Source of the DNA: an uncultured Fidelibacterota bacterium | GTDB taxonomy: Bacteria; Fidelibacterota; Marinisomatia; Marinisomatales; UBA1611 | Reading direction: 5' to 3' | Assembly: GCA_902559415.1 (NCBI GenBank) | Contig: CACEHW010000003.1 | Location: 1-61,239, forward strand | Length of the DNA stretch: 61,239 nucleotides | Part shown: positions 12,468 to 21,726 of the stretch, one piece after another | How the letters are laid out: the number at the start of each line of letters is the position of its first letter | Numbering within the stretch: the first letter of the stretch is position 1 | Notes under the pieces: generated by a model | Database searches by the model: none | Told to the model about the DNA's origin: nothing | What the model saw: only the letters and a program-made list of their open reading frames with translations | Translations under genes and position numbers: made by a program

Positions 12468-13394
12468 ATGCAAGATATTGCAATCCAAATAAAGGATTTA
12501 AAAAAATCCTACAAAGAACTGCACGCCTTAAAAGGAGTAAATATAAATATTCCTAAAGGTGAGTTCTTTGGATTGCTTGGTCCAAATGGTGCAGGAAAGA
12601 CCACAACAATTAATATACTTACTGGACTAGTTTTCAAAAATAGTGGTAACTGTTTCGTTTTTGGTAAAGACACGGTAGATGATTACCGCTACACAAGATC
12701 TAAAATAGGAATTGCAGCTCAGGAATTATCTGTTGATTGGTTTTTTAGCATTGAAAAATTATTATTTTTCCAAGCTGGCTATTATGGAATAAATCGCACA
12801 GATGCTAAAAATAGAATTGAACAATTATTAAAAAAACTAGGTTTAGATAAAAAAAAGAATTCTAGACTACGTCAATTATCAGGAGGGATGAAAAGGCGTT
12901 TTCAAATCGCAAAAGCTCTAGTCCATGACCCTGAGATACTTATTCTTGACGAACCTACTGCGGGTGTAGATGTTGAACTAAGACATGAACTATGGGATTA
13001 TTTAAAAGAACTCCACAGTAATGGGAAAACAATTTTGTTAACTACTCATTATATAGAAGAAGCTGAATTACTTTGTGATAATGTGTCAATTATAGATGAA
13101 GGAAAAATTTTAAAAGAAGGGTCACCTAAAAAGCTAACTGAAGATTTAGGTAAGTCAGGCGTTACAGTTCAGCTAGCTCAAGGAATAGATGAATTAAAAA
13201 TACCAACTCTAGAAAAAAATTATTCTATTGAAAACTCTAGGATGCACTTTAGTGTAAAAAATCCAGAACTAGCTATACCACAAATAATACAAGAACTAAC
13301 TTCTGAAAATATAACAATTCATAGTATAAAAACAGAAACGTCTTCTTTAGAAGATGTGTTTTTAGAATTAACAGGAAAAAGTTTAAATGAATAA
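12468..13394 (+). CDS. ABC-2 type transporter ATP-binding protein
   Basis: ATPase of an export-type ABC transporter. Walker A is GPNGAGKTT (near residue 38), the signature LSGGMKRR (near 140), Walker B LILDEPTAGVD (near 160) and the switch His in LLTTHYIEEAE. The C-terminal extension (about 225-308) is the usual accessory domain of CcmA/DrrA-type exporters. It pairs with the permease 16 bases downstream. The substrate is unknown. Confidence 0.93.
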   Translation: MQDIAIQIKDLKKSYKELHALKGVNINIPKGEFFGLLGPNGAGKTTTINILTGLVFKNSGNCFVFGKDTVDDYRYTRSKIGIAAQELSVDWFFSIEKLLFFQAGYYGINRTDAKNRIEQLLKKLGLDKKKNSRLRQLSGGMKRRFQIAKALVHDPEILILDEPTAGVDVELRHELWDYLKELHSNGKTILLTTHYIEEAELLCDNVSIIDEGKILKEGSPKKLTEDLGKSGVTVQLAQGIDELKIPTLEKNYSIENSRMHFSVKNPELAIPQIIQELTSENITIHSIKTETSSLEDVFLELTGKSLNE

Positions 13395-13409
13395 AAAAAT
13401 AAAGCTATT

Positions 13410-14174
13410 ATGATTAATTGGGTCGGGTTATATACTTTAACAAGCAGAGAAGTTGGAAGGTTTTTTTCTGTTTACCGCCAAACTGTAATCCCAGGTTTAA
13501 TATCTTCTGTGTTATACATTCTCATTTTCGGATTTACTCTTGAACAACGCATTTCAGAAATTCAAGGTGTTTCATATACAATGTTCATTTTGCCAGGACT
13601 AATCATGATGAATACGTTAACAAATGCTTCTTCAAATACTTCATCTTCAATGCTCCAAATGAAACTTTTGCAACAATTACCAGACTTATTAACTGCTCCT
13701 TTATCAGGTCTAGAAATTTCTCTAGCATATATTATTGGAGGCACAATAAGAGGGATGGTTAATGGAATATTAGTTTTATTAGTTGGTATAGTTTTAATAG
13801 ACCTCCCAGTTAATAACCCCGCTGGGACTTTATTATTCATATTCCTAGTTTCATGGGCATTTTCAAGTATGGGTCTGGTAATGGGGCAAATAGCTGAAAG
13901 CTGGGATCAACTTGCTATGATTCAAAATTTTTTCCTGACACCTCTGAGCTTTTTAGGAGGTGTTTTTTATTCAATTAAAATGTTACCTGACTGGGCACAG
14001 AACCTTAGTTATTTTAACCCAATATACTACATGATCAATGGAATTCGATTTATGATATTAGAAAAAAGTGACTCGCCTGTTAGCATCAGCCTATGGATGG
14101 CAATATTATTAACATTACTATTTACTAGCCTAGCAATCATCATGATGCAATCTGGAAAAAGAATAAAACAGTGA
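13410..14174 (+). CDS. ABC-2 type transporter permease
   Basis: A 254-residue membrane protein with six predicted helices and the ABC-2 family pattern: a cytoplasmic N-terminus, LIFGFTLEQRI after helix 1, a FILPGLIMM second helix and LTPLSFLGGVFYSI near residue 178 followed by the NPIYYMINGIRF motif typical of this family. It works with the ATPase encoded just upstream. The stop overlaps the start of the next gene (GTGA), so the third protein may be functionally linked. Confidence 0.92.
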   Translation: MINWVGLYTLTSREVGRFFSVYRQTVIPGLISSVLYILIFGFTLEQRISEIQGVSYTMFILPGLIMMNTLTNASSNTSSSMLQMKLLQQLPDLLTAPLSGLEISLAYIIGGTIRGMVNGILVLLVGIVLIDLPVNNPAGTLLFIFLVSWAFSSMGLVMGQIAESWDQLAMIQNFFLTPLSFLGGVFYSIKMLPDWAQNLSYFNPIYYMINGIRFMILEKSDSPVSISLWMAILLTLLFTSLAIIMMQSGKRIKQ

Positions 14175-14878
14175 TTAAAAAAAGGGTCACTTTAGTTGCA
14201 ATATCATTCCTTTTTGCGCATGACCCAGATAATGAAAAAATTGTTATAGATGATTTCATTCGAATTGGGTTTGTTAGTAATGCAGAAATAGAACAAAATG
14301 GTTTAGGCTCATTTTATAGATTAAAGCGAGTTACTAATAATACTTTTAGAGATTTAAAAATGTATGCACATTTTTTCGACTCAAGATCAGAACTAAAAAT
14401 GAGAGTTAAATCAAGTAATAAATATGATTTTAATTCAAACCTCTATCATTTCACGACATATAGCTATCATAAATCAGGAAATAATCTAAGGTATCATTTT
14501 AATCAGGGGATAGGATTTCTTTTGAGAAACACTAAAAAAGGGAATTTTACATCTGAAGTCGGATGGGCGTATGATAAATCCGATTTTATTGATAGTGATG
14601 AAAAAACAACATATATAAAAAGCGCTATCTCCCTTGATCAAAACTTTGAAAAATTAAAGATAAAATTAGAGCTTGAATACTATGACCAAATATCAGAGAC
14701 CCTTGTATTTGATTTATCTAGATTTGAAACAAACTTAGAGATTCAATATAAACTAAATAAATATTGGGATGCCGTTTTTAGTCTAGATAGAGAAGTGTAT
14801 ACTGAAAACGAAAACCAATTTAGATCAGATCCAACTACAATTTTTATTTCTCTTAATCGAAATGGATTATTTAATTAA
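14171..14878 (+). CDS. Putative outer-membrane beta-barrel protein (DUF481-like)
   Basis: It starts with GTG at 14171, overlapping the permease stop by four bases. A short, weak signal (KKRVTLVAISFLFA) is followed by about ten amphipathic strands with alternating hydrophobic residues and charged turns, as in DUF481-type salt-inducible outer-membrane barrels. The family name is tentative. Translational coupling to the ABC-2 permease suggests a role in the same export process. The gene converges with the next one and the two share the palindromic TTAA of their stop codons. Confidence 0.5.
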   Translation: MIKKRVTLVAISFLFAHDPDNEKIVIDDFIRIGFVSNAEIEQNGLGSFYRLKRVTNNTFRDLKMYAHFFDSRSELKMRVKSSNKYDFNSNLYHFTTYSYHKSGNNLRYHFNQGIGFLLRNTKKGNFTSEVGWAYDKSDFIDSDEKTTYIKSAISLDQNFEKLKIKLELEYYDQISETLVFDLSRFETNLEIQYKLNKYWDAVFSLDREVYTENENQFRSDPTTIFISLNRNGLFN

Positions 14879-17787
14879 AAAGGGTTAACTAAAGCTAATC
14901 TAATATATGGGTCGACGCCCTTAGCATTTGGATTATCAGACCATCCATCAATTGTTTGAGCAATCCCTAAACTATAAACTAAAAGCGGTAAGTTTCCAAT
15001 TAATAGAGAAGCTCTGGCCTCAATACCTGCTGTGATTACCCATTCATCATTATTAGAGCCCCAAACTTTCCCATAGTCAGATATTATAGAAAACGACAAT
15101 TTACCTGCTTTAATAATTCGTAAGACTTCTATAATATTTAAATTAATTAACGGGCTTCTAAATTCTGTTGTCCCCATAAAAGCGCTATTGCCTAGTATAG
15201 CACCAGAATAACCTCTAGGGCTCATGTGCTCTTTCCCTAAAATAAGTTGCCCAGCATAATAATTAGTTGGAATATCAACGAGCCCAGCTGTTTCTTGATT
15301 AGGGGGGCTACCTGAAATCTGCTCGTATCTAGCTCGAGAGTATAAAGTGAATGGGCCAATTTTTTTATTTATATATGAATCTAATTCATAGTGGTTATAA
15401 GTAAAGTCTCCCCAAATATTTTTATCTGTGAAATTCGTTGCTATTTTTAAACCGTATCCATTTCTAGGCATTAACATACTGTTTAATTCTGGCCTTTTAT
15501 TTGAAAATATATAAGTAAATGATAGAGACCCTTCTCCTCCACTTTGTGGTGGGGACTCACTAAAAATGTCTAAGCTATCTGGCTCATATGCCACTTCACG
15601 GTTAAAAAACTTCAATGAATATCTTAAGTTATGATTTGAAGAAATTGTTCTACCAAAATTATAATTTTGGTAACCAAATAACTCAACCCCATTATAAAAC
15701 TCAATTAAATAATCTTCATTTCTATTAAATGTTCTCTGTTCAAAAAATAAATCCTTATAGTAATTCACCCCCCAAAAACCACCTATTGGCCATCCTGTTG
15801 CATTTAAATAACCAAAACCACCAAAAACATCTTTATAATCACTAAAAACAAATGACTGAAAAATTTCTCTACCCGTTGCATCTGCATATGCACCATTGTA
15901 GAGTAATCCCGTAACATCAGGAATTATGACAGTCCCAAAATGTTTTACATTTGCAAAAGAGGAATATTGTACTGATTCTAAGCTATCAATAATATCAGGA
16001 ATAGAATCAAGATTTGGTATGGAAATATCAGGCGTCTTATTTTTCCAGCTTGAGAATTTAGGATTCATCTTAATTTCATCAATATTCGCTAATCTATTAG
16101 GGAAAATATCCACCACTCTTGAAGAATCAACATCACCTAAAGTCATACCTGTAATTGCTGAGTTATCAAATTTCCAACCAACACTAGAGACAGAACCACC
16201 TACATTAGTATTTTGAATTATTTGTGACGTTTTTATATCAACAGTATAAAAATTAGGAGTCATATTAGAATGGGATGTATATGTGATTTTGTTCCCACTA
16301 GGATGCCAAACAGGTAAGTAGTCAACTTTCTTGTCTTTCGTTATCCTAATCGGTTCTTTTCTTTCTAAATCAAAAACAACAATATCCATATTGCCATCAT
16401 CTTTAGATATTGCAAAAGCAATACTAGCACCATCTGGACTCCAAGCTGGAGTTACTATCTGCACATCTCCAGAATAATTAGTAATCCTTTTAACATCATT
16501 TAAATTTTCAATAGATGTCTTGTATAAATTGGAAGAACTGTTTTTATGTGAAACAAATGCAATACTTCTACTATCTGGAGACCAACATGCGTTGTTAGCT
16601 CTTTTTGAATCTGTTACCCTTTTATTCTTTTTTAGACCAATATCATGATAATAAACATCCCAAGTAAGTGATTGATTATTACCATAGCCATATTTTGAAT
16701 AAAGGATTTTTGAACCATCTGGAGAAGATTTTACATAATTAGAAATTCTACCATAATCAATTTCTTTCATTGACCATATAGGCTTAGTATTTCTTTTTGT
16801 TAGCTTTTCTCCTTTTTCATAAAGTTTTTTTCTTCGAGTATTTTCTTTACTTGTATCTCTAGTGGCTATAACCAAAGATAGATCTCCTTGGTTTTTATTT
16901 AATCTACCAACCATTACAATTTTTGTAGAATCTCCTTCAAACCAATCAAACCCATATACATATTTCATTGGTAATGCATACGTTTTACCAATGTCTTCAT
17001 AGGTTTCTTTTTGTGATCTCAAGCTATAATAGTACGTGCTCATTTGTCTACGCCAATCCTCTTCAAATTGCTTAACAGTTATTCCCAAATGCGTTTCAAA
17101 TGCTTGAGCAAAATTAAATAATTTTAAACTGTCTCTGTGATTTAGAATTTGAACAAGTTTTTGGTCACCATATTTATCTGCAAAATACAAAACTTTTGAA
17201 AAACCATCATTATGAGGATCTTTTATTTTATGTAACGAATTTTTAAGCGTATGGTATTTATGAGATAAGTCAAACCTTAATGGCCTCCATTTTTCTGTAA
17301 AATATTCAGCTAAACCTTCCACAAACCAACTAGGGGTTTGGCCGTATAGCTGACCCATAGGTGAAGGAAGCCAAGAATTTACTACATTGAAATAAACAAG
17401 GTGTTGTAGCTCATGAGCAACAACTGTTCTAAGCCACTTTTCATCTTCAGTCCAGACAGCAACATCATTTTGGTCTACCCAAATGACAGTATAATTTGCA
17501 GGTACTGCAAATCCATTCATAACCTCATCCTCAGCTGTAAAAACAATATCTAATTTTTTTAACTCTTCTAAACCAACTTGTTCCATTAGTATTGGTCTTA
17601 CTTTTTCTGCAATGTTAGCCCCTTTTATTGCTATTTCATAAATATCGTTATGATAATGAATATTAAAATTTTCAGTTTTTATAGTTTCCCATTTTAGTTC
17701 AGGATGAGTTCGGTTACTGAACATCCAAGCTCCTTGAGAAAAACAAAAGTTCATAAAGATCAATACTAATGTTATAAAAATTTTCAT
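14875..17787 (-). CDS. Secreted metallopeptidase / TolB-like propeller / outer-membrane barrel protein
   Basis: A 970-residue protein with three visible parts. After a signal peptide (to SQGA, about residue 20) comes a gluzincin-type peptidase domain with HELQH at 125-129 and the third ligand glutamate in WFVEGLAEY (157). Residues about 270-570 contain repeated WSPDG/SPDGSKI motifs (SSPDG, WSPDS, WSPDGA, WHPSG), typical of a WD40-like TolB propeller. From about 610 to the end the sequence is a beta barrel with aromatic-terminated strands, ending in LVNPF as outer-membrane proteins do. I infer a surface-anchored peptidase. Its substrate is unknown. Confidence 0.75.
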   Translation of the reverse strand: MKIFITLVLIFMNFCFSQGAWMFSNRTHPELKWETIKTENFNIHYHNDIYEIAIKGANIAEKVRPILMEQVGLEELKKLDIVFTAEDEVMNGFAVPANYTVIWVDQNDVAVWTEDEKWLRTVVAHELQHLVYFNVVNSWLPSPMGQLYGQTPSWFVEGLAEYFTEKWRPLRFDLSHKYHTLKNSLHKIKDPHNDGFSKVLYFADKYGDQKLVQILNHRDSLKLFNFAQAFETHLGITVKQFEEDWRRQMSTYYYSLRSQKETYEDIGKTYALPMKYVYGFDWFEGDSTKIVMVGRLNKNQGDLSLVIATRDTSKENTRRKKLYEKGEKLTKRNTKPIWSMKEIDYGRISNYVKSSPDGSKILYSKYGYGNNQSLTWDVYYHDIGLKKNKRVTDSKRANNACWSPDSRSIAFVSHKNSSSNLYKTSIENLNDVKRITNYSGDVQIVTPAWSPDGASIAFAISKDDGNMDIVVFDLERKEPIRITKDKKVDYLPVWHPSGNKITYTSHSNMTPNFYTVDIKTSQIIQNTNVGGSVSSVGWKFDNSAITGMTLGDVDSSRVVDIFPNRLANIDEIKMNPKFSSWKNKTPDISIPNLDSIPDIIDSLESVQYSSFANVKHFGTVIIPDVTGLLYNGAYADATGREIFQSFVFSDYKDVFGGFGYLNATGWPIGGFWGVNYYKDLFFEQRTFNRNEDYLIEFYNGVELFGYQNYNFGRTISSNHNLRYSLKFFNREVAYEPDSLDIFSESPPQSGGEGSLSFTYIFSNKRPELNSMLMPRNGYGLKIATNFTDKNIWGDFTYNHYELDSYINKKIGPFTLYSRARYEQISGSPPNQETAGLVDIPTNYYAGQLILGKEHMSPRGYSGAILGNSAFMGTTEFRSPLINLNIIEVLRIIKAGKLSFSIISDYGKVWGSNNDEWVITAGIEARASLLIGNLPLLVYSLGIAQTIDGWSDNPNAKGVDPYIRLALVNPF

Positions 17788-18410
17788 TTAATTATTCCTA
17801 ATTGCTTTAAACTTTTATAGAGTGTCTCCATATCTGTATAATGTATTCCATTTATACCAACTTTTTTGGCACCATCGATATTTTCAATTAAATCATCGAT
17901 AAAAACACTTTCTACTGGATCGACTTTTGCCAATTCACAAGCTTTTATATAAATTGATTTATGAGGCTTCCTTAGCCCTACTTCATATGAGTAAATAGCC
18001 CCATCTACTAAATGAGGAAAAACAAATTTGTTATCTAATTCATCTTGAATATGTTTTGGATTCGTATTTGATAGAAGCCAAACTTTATAATATTTTTTTA
18101 ATTCAAGTAAAATATCAATTACTTTTGATTCTTCACCAAGTATCATTGCCCAGGCACCCCAAAACTCATTTTCTTTTAAATCAATATTGCCAGGCAATGC
18201 TGATTTAAAAGTATAAAACCATTCTTGATTAGTCATTTGACCTTTTTCATAAATATCATGACCTTTTTCAGGGAAAGACAACCTTACTCTATCATAAGAT
18301 AAACCTGTGATATCAGAGATACGGTTAATCATTTTATCAGGATAAATATGAAGTAATACACCTCCAATATCAAAAAAAATTACTTTAATATTTTTATTTT
18401 TTTTCACCAT
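17784..18410 (-). CDS. HAD superfamily hydrolase
   Basis: A 208-residue phosphatase-like protein. HAD motif I reads FFDIGGVLL, motif II SNTNP, motif III is the Lys in RKPHKS and motif IV VFIDDL. The FDxGGVL version of motif I is the one found in the YihX/epoxide-hydrolase-N group of HAD enzymes, many of which act on small sugar or nucleotide phosphates. The substrate cannot be read from the sequence. It overlaps the peptidase gene by four bases and the glycosylase by seven. Confidence 0.88.
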   Translation of the reverse strand: MVKKNKNIKVIFFDIGGVLLHIYPDKMINRISDITGLSYDRVRLSFPEKGHDIYEKGQMTNQEWFYTFKSALPGNIDLKENEFWGAWAMILGEESKVIDILLELKKYYKVWLLSNTNPKHIQDELDNKFVFPHLVDGAIYSYEVGLRKPHKSIYIKACELAKVDPVESVFIDDLIENIDGAKKVGINGIHYTDMETLYKSLKQLGIIK

Positions 18411-19042
18411 TCAAATGGCCCCTCAACAGCATACCAAAGGTACAAAGACATTATTGTTCTAAAGGGTTTCCATGATTCAGATTTTTCATTCATCAATTCA
18501 ATTGTTGGTAAATCATCTAAAGAATAGAAAATTTGGAACCCTTTTTGAATACCAAGATCAGTCACTGGGAACACATCAGACCTTCTTAGAGTAAAAATTA
18601 AAAACATCTCCGCTGTCCACCTACCAACTCCTTTTATTGTCGTCAATTGGCTAATAATTTCTTGATCATTTAATTTAGAAATATTTTTTTCATCAATTAT
18701 TTTCGTATTAAATGCATGAGCAATATTTTTTATATAACTCGCTTTTTGCCTTGATATTCCAACCTTAAATATTTTTTTAATATCGATATCAATAACTTCA
18801 CTAGGTAACATTCTTTCCCCATTTGCATATAACAATAAATACCTATCAGAAATTTTTTTTGCTGCTTTGCCACTAATTTGCTGATAAATCACGGATCTAC
18901 AAAGGGCCCAAAAATAATTTTTTTCTACAGGAAGAGTTGGAACATTATAAGACTTTAGGAATTTGGATAGATTCACATTTAAAGAAGATAAATAATTGAT
19001 GCCATCAACCATTACCTCTTTGTCAAGAACAGTAATAGACAT
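18404..19042 (-). CDS. DNA-3-methyladenine glycosylase II (AlkA-like)
   Basis: Removes alkylated bases from DNA in base excision repair. The helix-hairpin-helix motif is TIKGVGRWTAEM and the catalytic Asp lies downstream in FPVTDLGIQKG. The upstream VIYQQISGKAA stretch is the conserved helix of the HhH-GPD superfamily. At 212 residues it is the short version without the N-terminal AlkA domain. It lacks the four-Cys iron-sulfur cluster of the Nth/MutY branch. Confidence 0.9.
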   Translation of the reverse strand: MSITVLDKEVMVDGINYLSSLNVNLSKFLKSYNVPTLPVEKNYFWALCRSVIYQQISGKAAKKISDRYLLLYANGERMLPSEVIDIDIKKIFKVGISRQKASYIKNIAHAFNTKIIDEKNISKLNDQEIISQLTTIKGVGRWTAEMFLIFTLRRSDVFPVTDLGIQKGFQIFYSLDDLPTIELMNEKSESWKPFRTIMSLYLWYAVEGPFEW

Positions 19043-19068
19043 TTAAATTTTATTATAGTGACTATTTA

Positions 19069-20151
19069 CTAATCTAAAACAACTAACTCTTTAGTCGTTT
19101 TATTTAATATTTCACAACCATCTTTATTAATAATGACATCATCTTCAATCCTAACTCCACCCCACCCAGCTAAATAAATACCTGGTTCAATTGTCATCAC
19201 ATTATTTTCTTTTAATATGTCTTTACTAGTTGGTGCAAACCGAGGTGAAGTATGAATCTCTAGCCCTAGTCCATGCCCTGTTCCATGAGTATAGTACTCG
19301 CCATAACCCATTTCATGAATATAGTCTCTAGTAGCAGCATCAACTTCTTGACATGGAACCCCTGCTTTTGCAATATCACAGCCCCTTTGCTGGGCCTCTT
19401 TTACAATATTATAGATTTCATGATGCTTATCTGTCGCTTCTCCAACAACAGGTGTTCGAGTCATATCTGCATGATAACCTGCATATTTAGCTGCTGCATC
19501 AATTACAATAAAATCACCCTTTTTAAATTCCCTGTCAGTTGGAATTGCATGCGGCAAGGCCCCATTTGGTCCCGTGGCAACAATGGGAGAATAAGCTTCA
19601 CCATCTCCGTATTCTCGATATTTAGAAACTAATGTATTGGCAACTTGTTTTTCAGTATATCCAGGCCTGAGCATTGGGAGAATCTCCTCATAGACCTTAT
19701 CCGTTATTTCAACAGCTACTCGGAAAGCATCTAATTCAACCTCATCCTTAACTGCAGCAAGGTCTTCCACCATCATTTGTGTACTTGTCCAGTCAATATC
19801 AGTAAAGCCATTCTTTATAGAATCATAAAGCGTGAAATTTACATGGTCTCCTTCAAATCCTATTTTTGAACTTGAACTCAATAAATTATTTTTTTTAATT
19901 ATTGATAAATGCGATGCCATGTCAATGAACCTCTTAAACCCTTTTACCTGATCTTTAGACTGTTCAATGTATCTACCATCAGTAATAAAATACTGACCTT
20001 CTTGTGTAACTAAGCATGCCCCAGCTGAACCAGTAAAGCCACAAATATATCTGATATTTGTGAGGTTAGTGATTAATAAACCATCTAGTTTATTTTCAGA
20101 TAAAACATTTTTTAATTTTTCTTGTCTTTTAAAATATATATTTTCATTCAT
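19069..20151 (-). CDS. M24 family Xaa-Pro aminopeptidase
   Basis: A 360-residue two-domain protein. The N-terminal creatinase-like domain (to about 125) is followed by the pita-bread catalytic domain with metal ligands in FIVIDAAAKYAG / HADMTRTP (two Asp), HGTGHGLGLEIH (His), TIEPGIY (Glu) and VRIEDDV (Glu). This fits aminopeptidase P/PepQ-type proline peptidases. The exact substrate class (dipeptide or longer) is not settled by sequence. The ATG at 20151 overlaps the upstream TPR gene's stop by one base. Confidence 0.92.
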   Translation of the reverse strand: MNENIYFKRQEKLKNVLSENKLDGLLITNLTNIRYICGFTGSAGACLVTQEGQYFITDGRYIEQSKDQVKGFKRFIDMASHLSIIKKNNLLSSSSKIGFEGDHVNFTLYDSIKNGFTDIDWTSTQMMVEDLAAVKDEVELDAFRVAVEITDKVYEEILPMLRPGYTEKQVANTLVSKYREYGDGEAYSPIVATGPNGALPHAIPTDREFKKGDFIVIDAAAKYAGYHADMTRTPVVGEATDKHHEIYNIVKEAQQRGCDIAKAGVPCQEVDAATRDYIHEMGYGEYYTHGTGHGLGLEIHTSPRFAPTSKDILKENNVMTIEPGIYLAGWGGVRIEDDVIINKDGCEILNKTTKELVVLD

Positions 20152-20840
20152 TATTTATCATTCTCTTTTTCAGATGTTTTTATTAACGCTTTTACTGAAT
20201 CTCTTTCTAACCTAATCATATCAGGATCTTCGCCTTTTTGTTCTAAAAGGTCAAGGACTTCAAGTGCTTGGTAAAACAATGCTTGATTTTTTAAAACATT
20301 TACTAAAGTAAAAGTTGCAAGCCGCACGCTAACATTTAAAGATTCAGTTGACTCGTCAACTTTTTTCACTGTCTTTTTTGGCTTTGCTTTTTTAGTTACT
20401 TTTTTTGATCCAGTTTTGGTTTTCTTGTTCTCTTTATTTGATGATTCTACCTTTTCAATAAATTCTTTAGCTAAATTATTAGAAGGATCTAAAGCTAGTA
20501 CTTTTTTCCATGCTGTAAGAAGCCTTGAAGGAGATCTCCCTAGTACTGTTTGAATTTCACAATACATAATAGCAGCATCAATATTATCAGGGCTGTACTT
20601 TAGAGTATGTTTTAATTCTTTTTCAGCATCTTTTAAATTTCCTTCTGCTTTTTCAACTTTAGCTAGTACAAACCTACCTACTGCATCATTCTCATGATAC
20701 CCAAGACCAATATTACACACTTTCCTAGCTCTTCTGTAGTCTTCCTGATTGAAATATATATCAGCTAACACTGGGAATAATATTGTATCAAAATGATCAG
20801 CAAAGTATAGCTCTAATTCAATTTGATTTTTTAAATCCAT
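20151..20840 (-). CDS. TPR protein with lysine-rich linker
   Basis: A 229-residue cytoplasmic protein. Residues about 15-125 contain three or four tetratricopeptide repeats (FNQEDYRRARKV, AEGNLKDAEKEL, DPSNNLAKEF). A lysine-rich, low-complexity stretch at about 135-165 follows, then a helical C-terminal domain. TPRs bind other proteins. The partner here is not known. It starts at ATG 20838-20840 and sits one base from the B12-binding gene upstream. Confidence 0.7.
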   Translation of the reverse strand: MDLKNQIELELYFADHFDTILFPVLADIYFNQEDYRRARKVCNIGLGYHENDAVGRFVLAKVEKAEGNLKDAEKELKHTLKYSPDNIDAAIMYCEIQTVLGRSPSRLLTAWKKVLALDPSNNLAKEFIEKVESSNKENKKTKTGSKKVTKKAKPKKTVKKVDESTESLNVSVRLATFTLVNVLKNQALFYQALEVLDLLEQKGEDPDMIRLERDSVKALIKTSEKENDK

Positions 20841-20841
20841 T

Positions 20842-21246
20842 TTAACGCCTATTCTTTTTAACCCAATTTGTAATATAATCTATCGTTTCATTAACTGGTG
20901 TACCTGGCCCATATAATTTACCAACACCAGAAGACTCTAAAGATTCAATATCTTTTTTAGGAATTATTCCACCACCTATTAATAAAACATTTTCTAATTC
21001 TTTGGTTTTCATAATTTCAATTAGTCGAGGGAAAATAGTATTATGGGCATTATTAAGACTAGATAATGCTATTACATCAGCATCTTCTTGCAGAGCAGCT
21101 GAAACTATCATTTCAGGAGTCTGTCTTAAACCTAAGTAGATAACTTCCATCCCCGCATCTCGATACGCAGCCGCGAGGACCTTAATACCTCTATCGTGGC
21201 CATCTAAACCAGGCTTAGCCATCACAATTCTTATTTTTCTTTCCAT
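20842..21246 (-). CDS. Cobalamin-binding domain protein (methylmalonyl-CoA mutase C-terminal type)
   Basis: A 134-residue stand-alone B12-binding domain. The DxHxxG motif is GLDGHDRG, with the cobalt-coordinating His at about residue 17, followed by SSLNNAH and LIGGGIIP motifs, all typical of the separate small domain of methylmalonyl-CoA mutase and related acyl-CoA mutases. The substrate-binding subunit is not in this window, so this protein must act with a gene elsewhere. It needs adenosylcobalamin. It is preceded by the dtd gene in the same direction. Confidence 0.9.
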   Translation of the reverse strand: MERKIRIVMAKPGLDGHDRGIKVLAAAYRDAGMEVIYLGLRQTPEMIVSAALQEDADVIALSSLNNAHNTIFPRLIEIMKTKELENVLLIGGGIIPKKDIESLESSGVGKLYGPGTPVNETIDYITNWVKKNRR

Positions 21247-21279
21247 AATTCTAATAAATTAATTATGCCTGAGGTTAGT

Positions 21280-21726
21280 TCATAATTCTTTAGAATTAAT
21301 AATAAAAGTAGATGGCCCCTCGTTCACCAACTCTACGTCCATCATTTCACCAAAAACACCACCCAATGTTTTAATTCCTAAATCACGAAAATCCGCTATT
21401 AAATTTTCATATAGTTTTAAACTTATTTTAGGAGATTCTGCATTCACAAAGCTCGGCCTTCTTCCTTTTTTTATATCCCCACAAAGAGTGAATTGACTTA
21501 CCACTAATAAAGATCCTTTGGTATCTAAAATTGATAAGTTCATTTTACCTTTTTCATCACCAAAAATTCTAAGATTAGATATTTTGTCTACCGTTTTTTT
21601 AATATCAATAGGTTCATCGCCAACTTGAACACCAACTAATAACAATAGTCCAGATTTTATTTCTGAAACAATTGTTTTATTAACAGATACTTTTGCACTT
21701 GAACATCTCTGTGCAATTGTAATCAT
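21280..21726 (-). CDS. dtd: D-aminoacyl-tRNA deacylase
   Basis: Hydrolyses D-aminoacyl-tRNAs and glycine mischarged on tRNA-Ala, protecting translation fidelity. The 148-residue length is normal. The family's SQFTLCGD motif is at about residue 77 and the Gly-cisPro motif appears as NEGPSTFI near the end. The start ATG at 21726 overlaps the dnaE stop by four bases. Confidence 0.95.
   Translation of the reverse strand: MITIAQRCSSAKVSVNKTIVSEIKSGLLLLVGVQVGDEPIDIKKTVDKISNLRIFGDEKGKMNLSILDTKGSLLVVSQFTLCGDIKKGRRPSFVNAESPKISLKLYENLIADFRDLGIKTLGGVFGEMMDVELVNEGPSTFIINSKEL

Noticed and set aside
13562-13840. 92-codon ORF antisense to the ABC-2 permease
   Set aside because: Shadow frame; no ribosome site and no recognisable protein.
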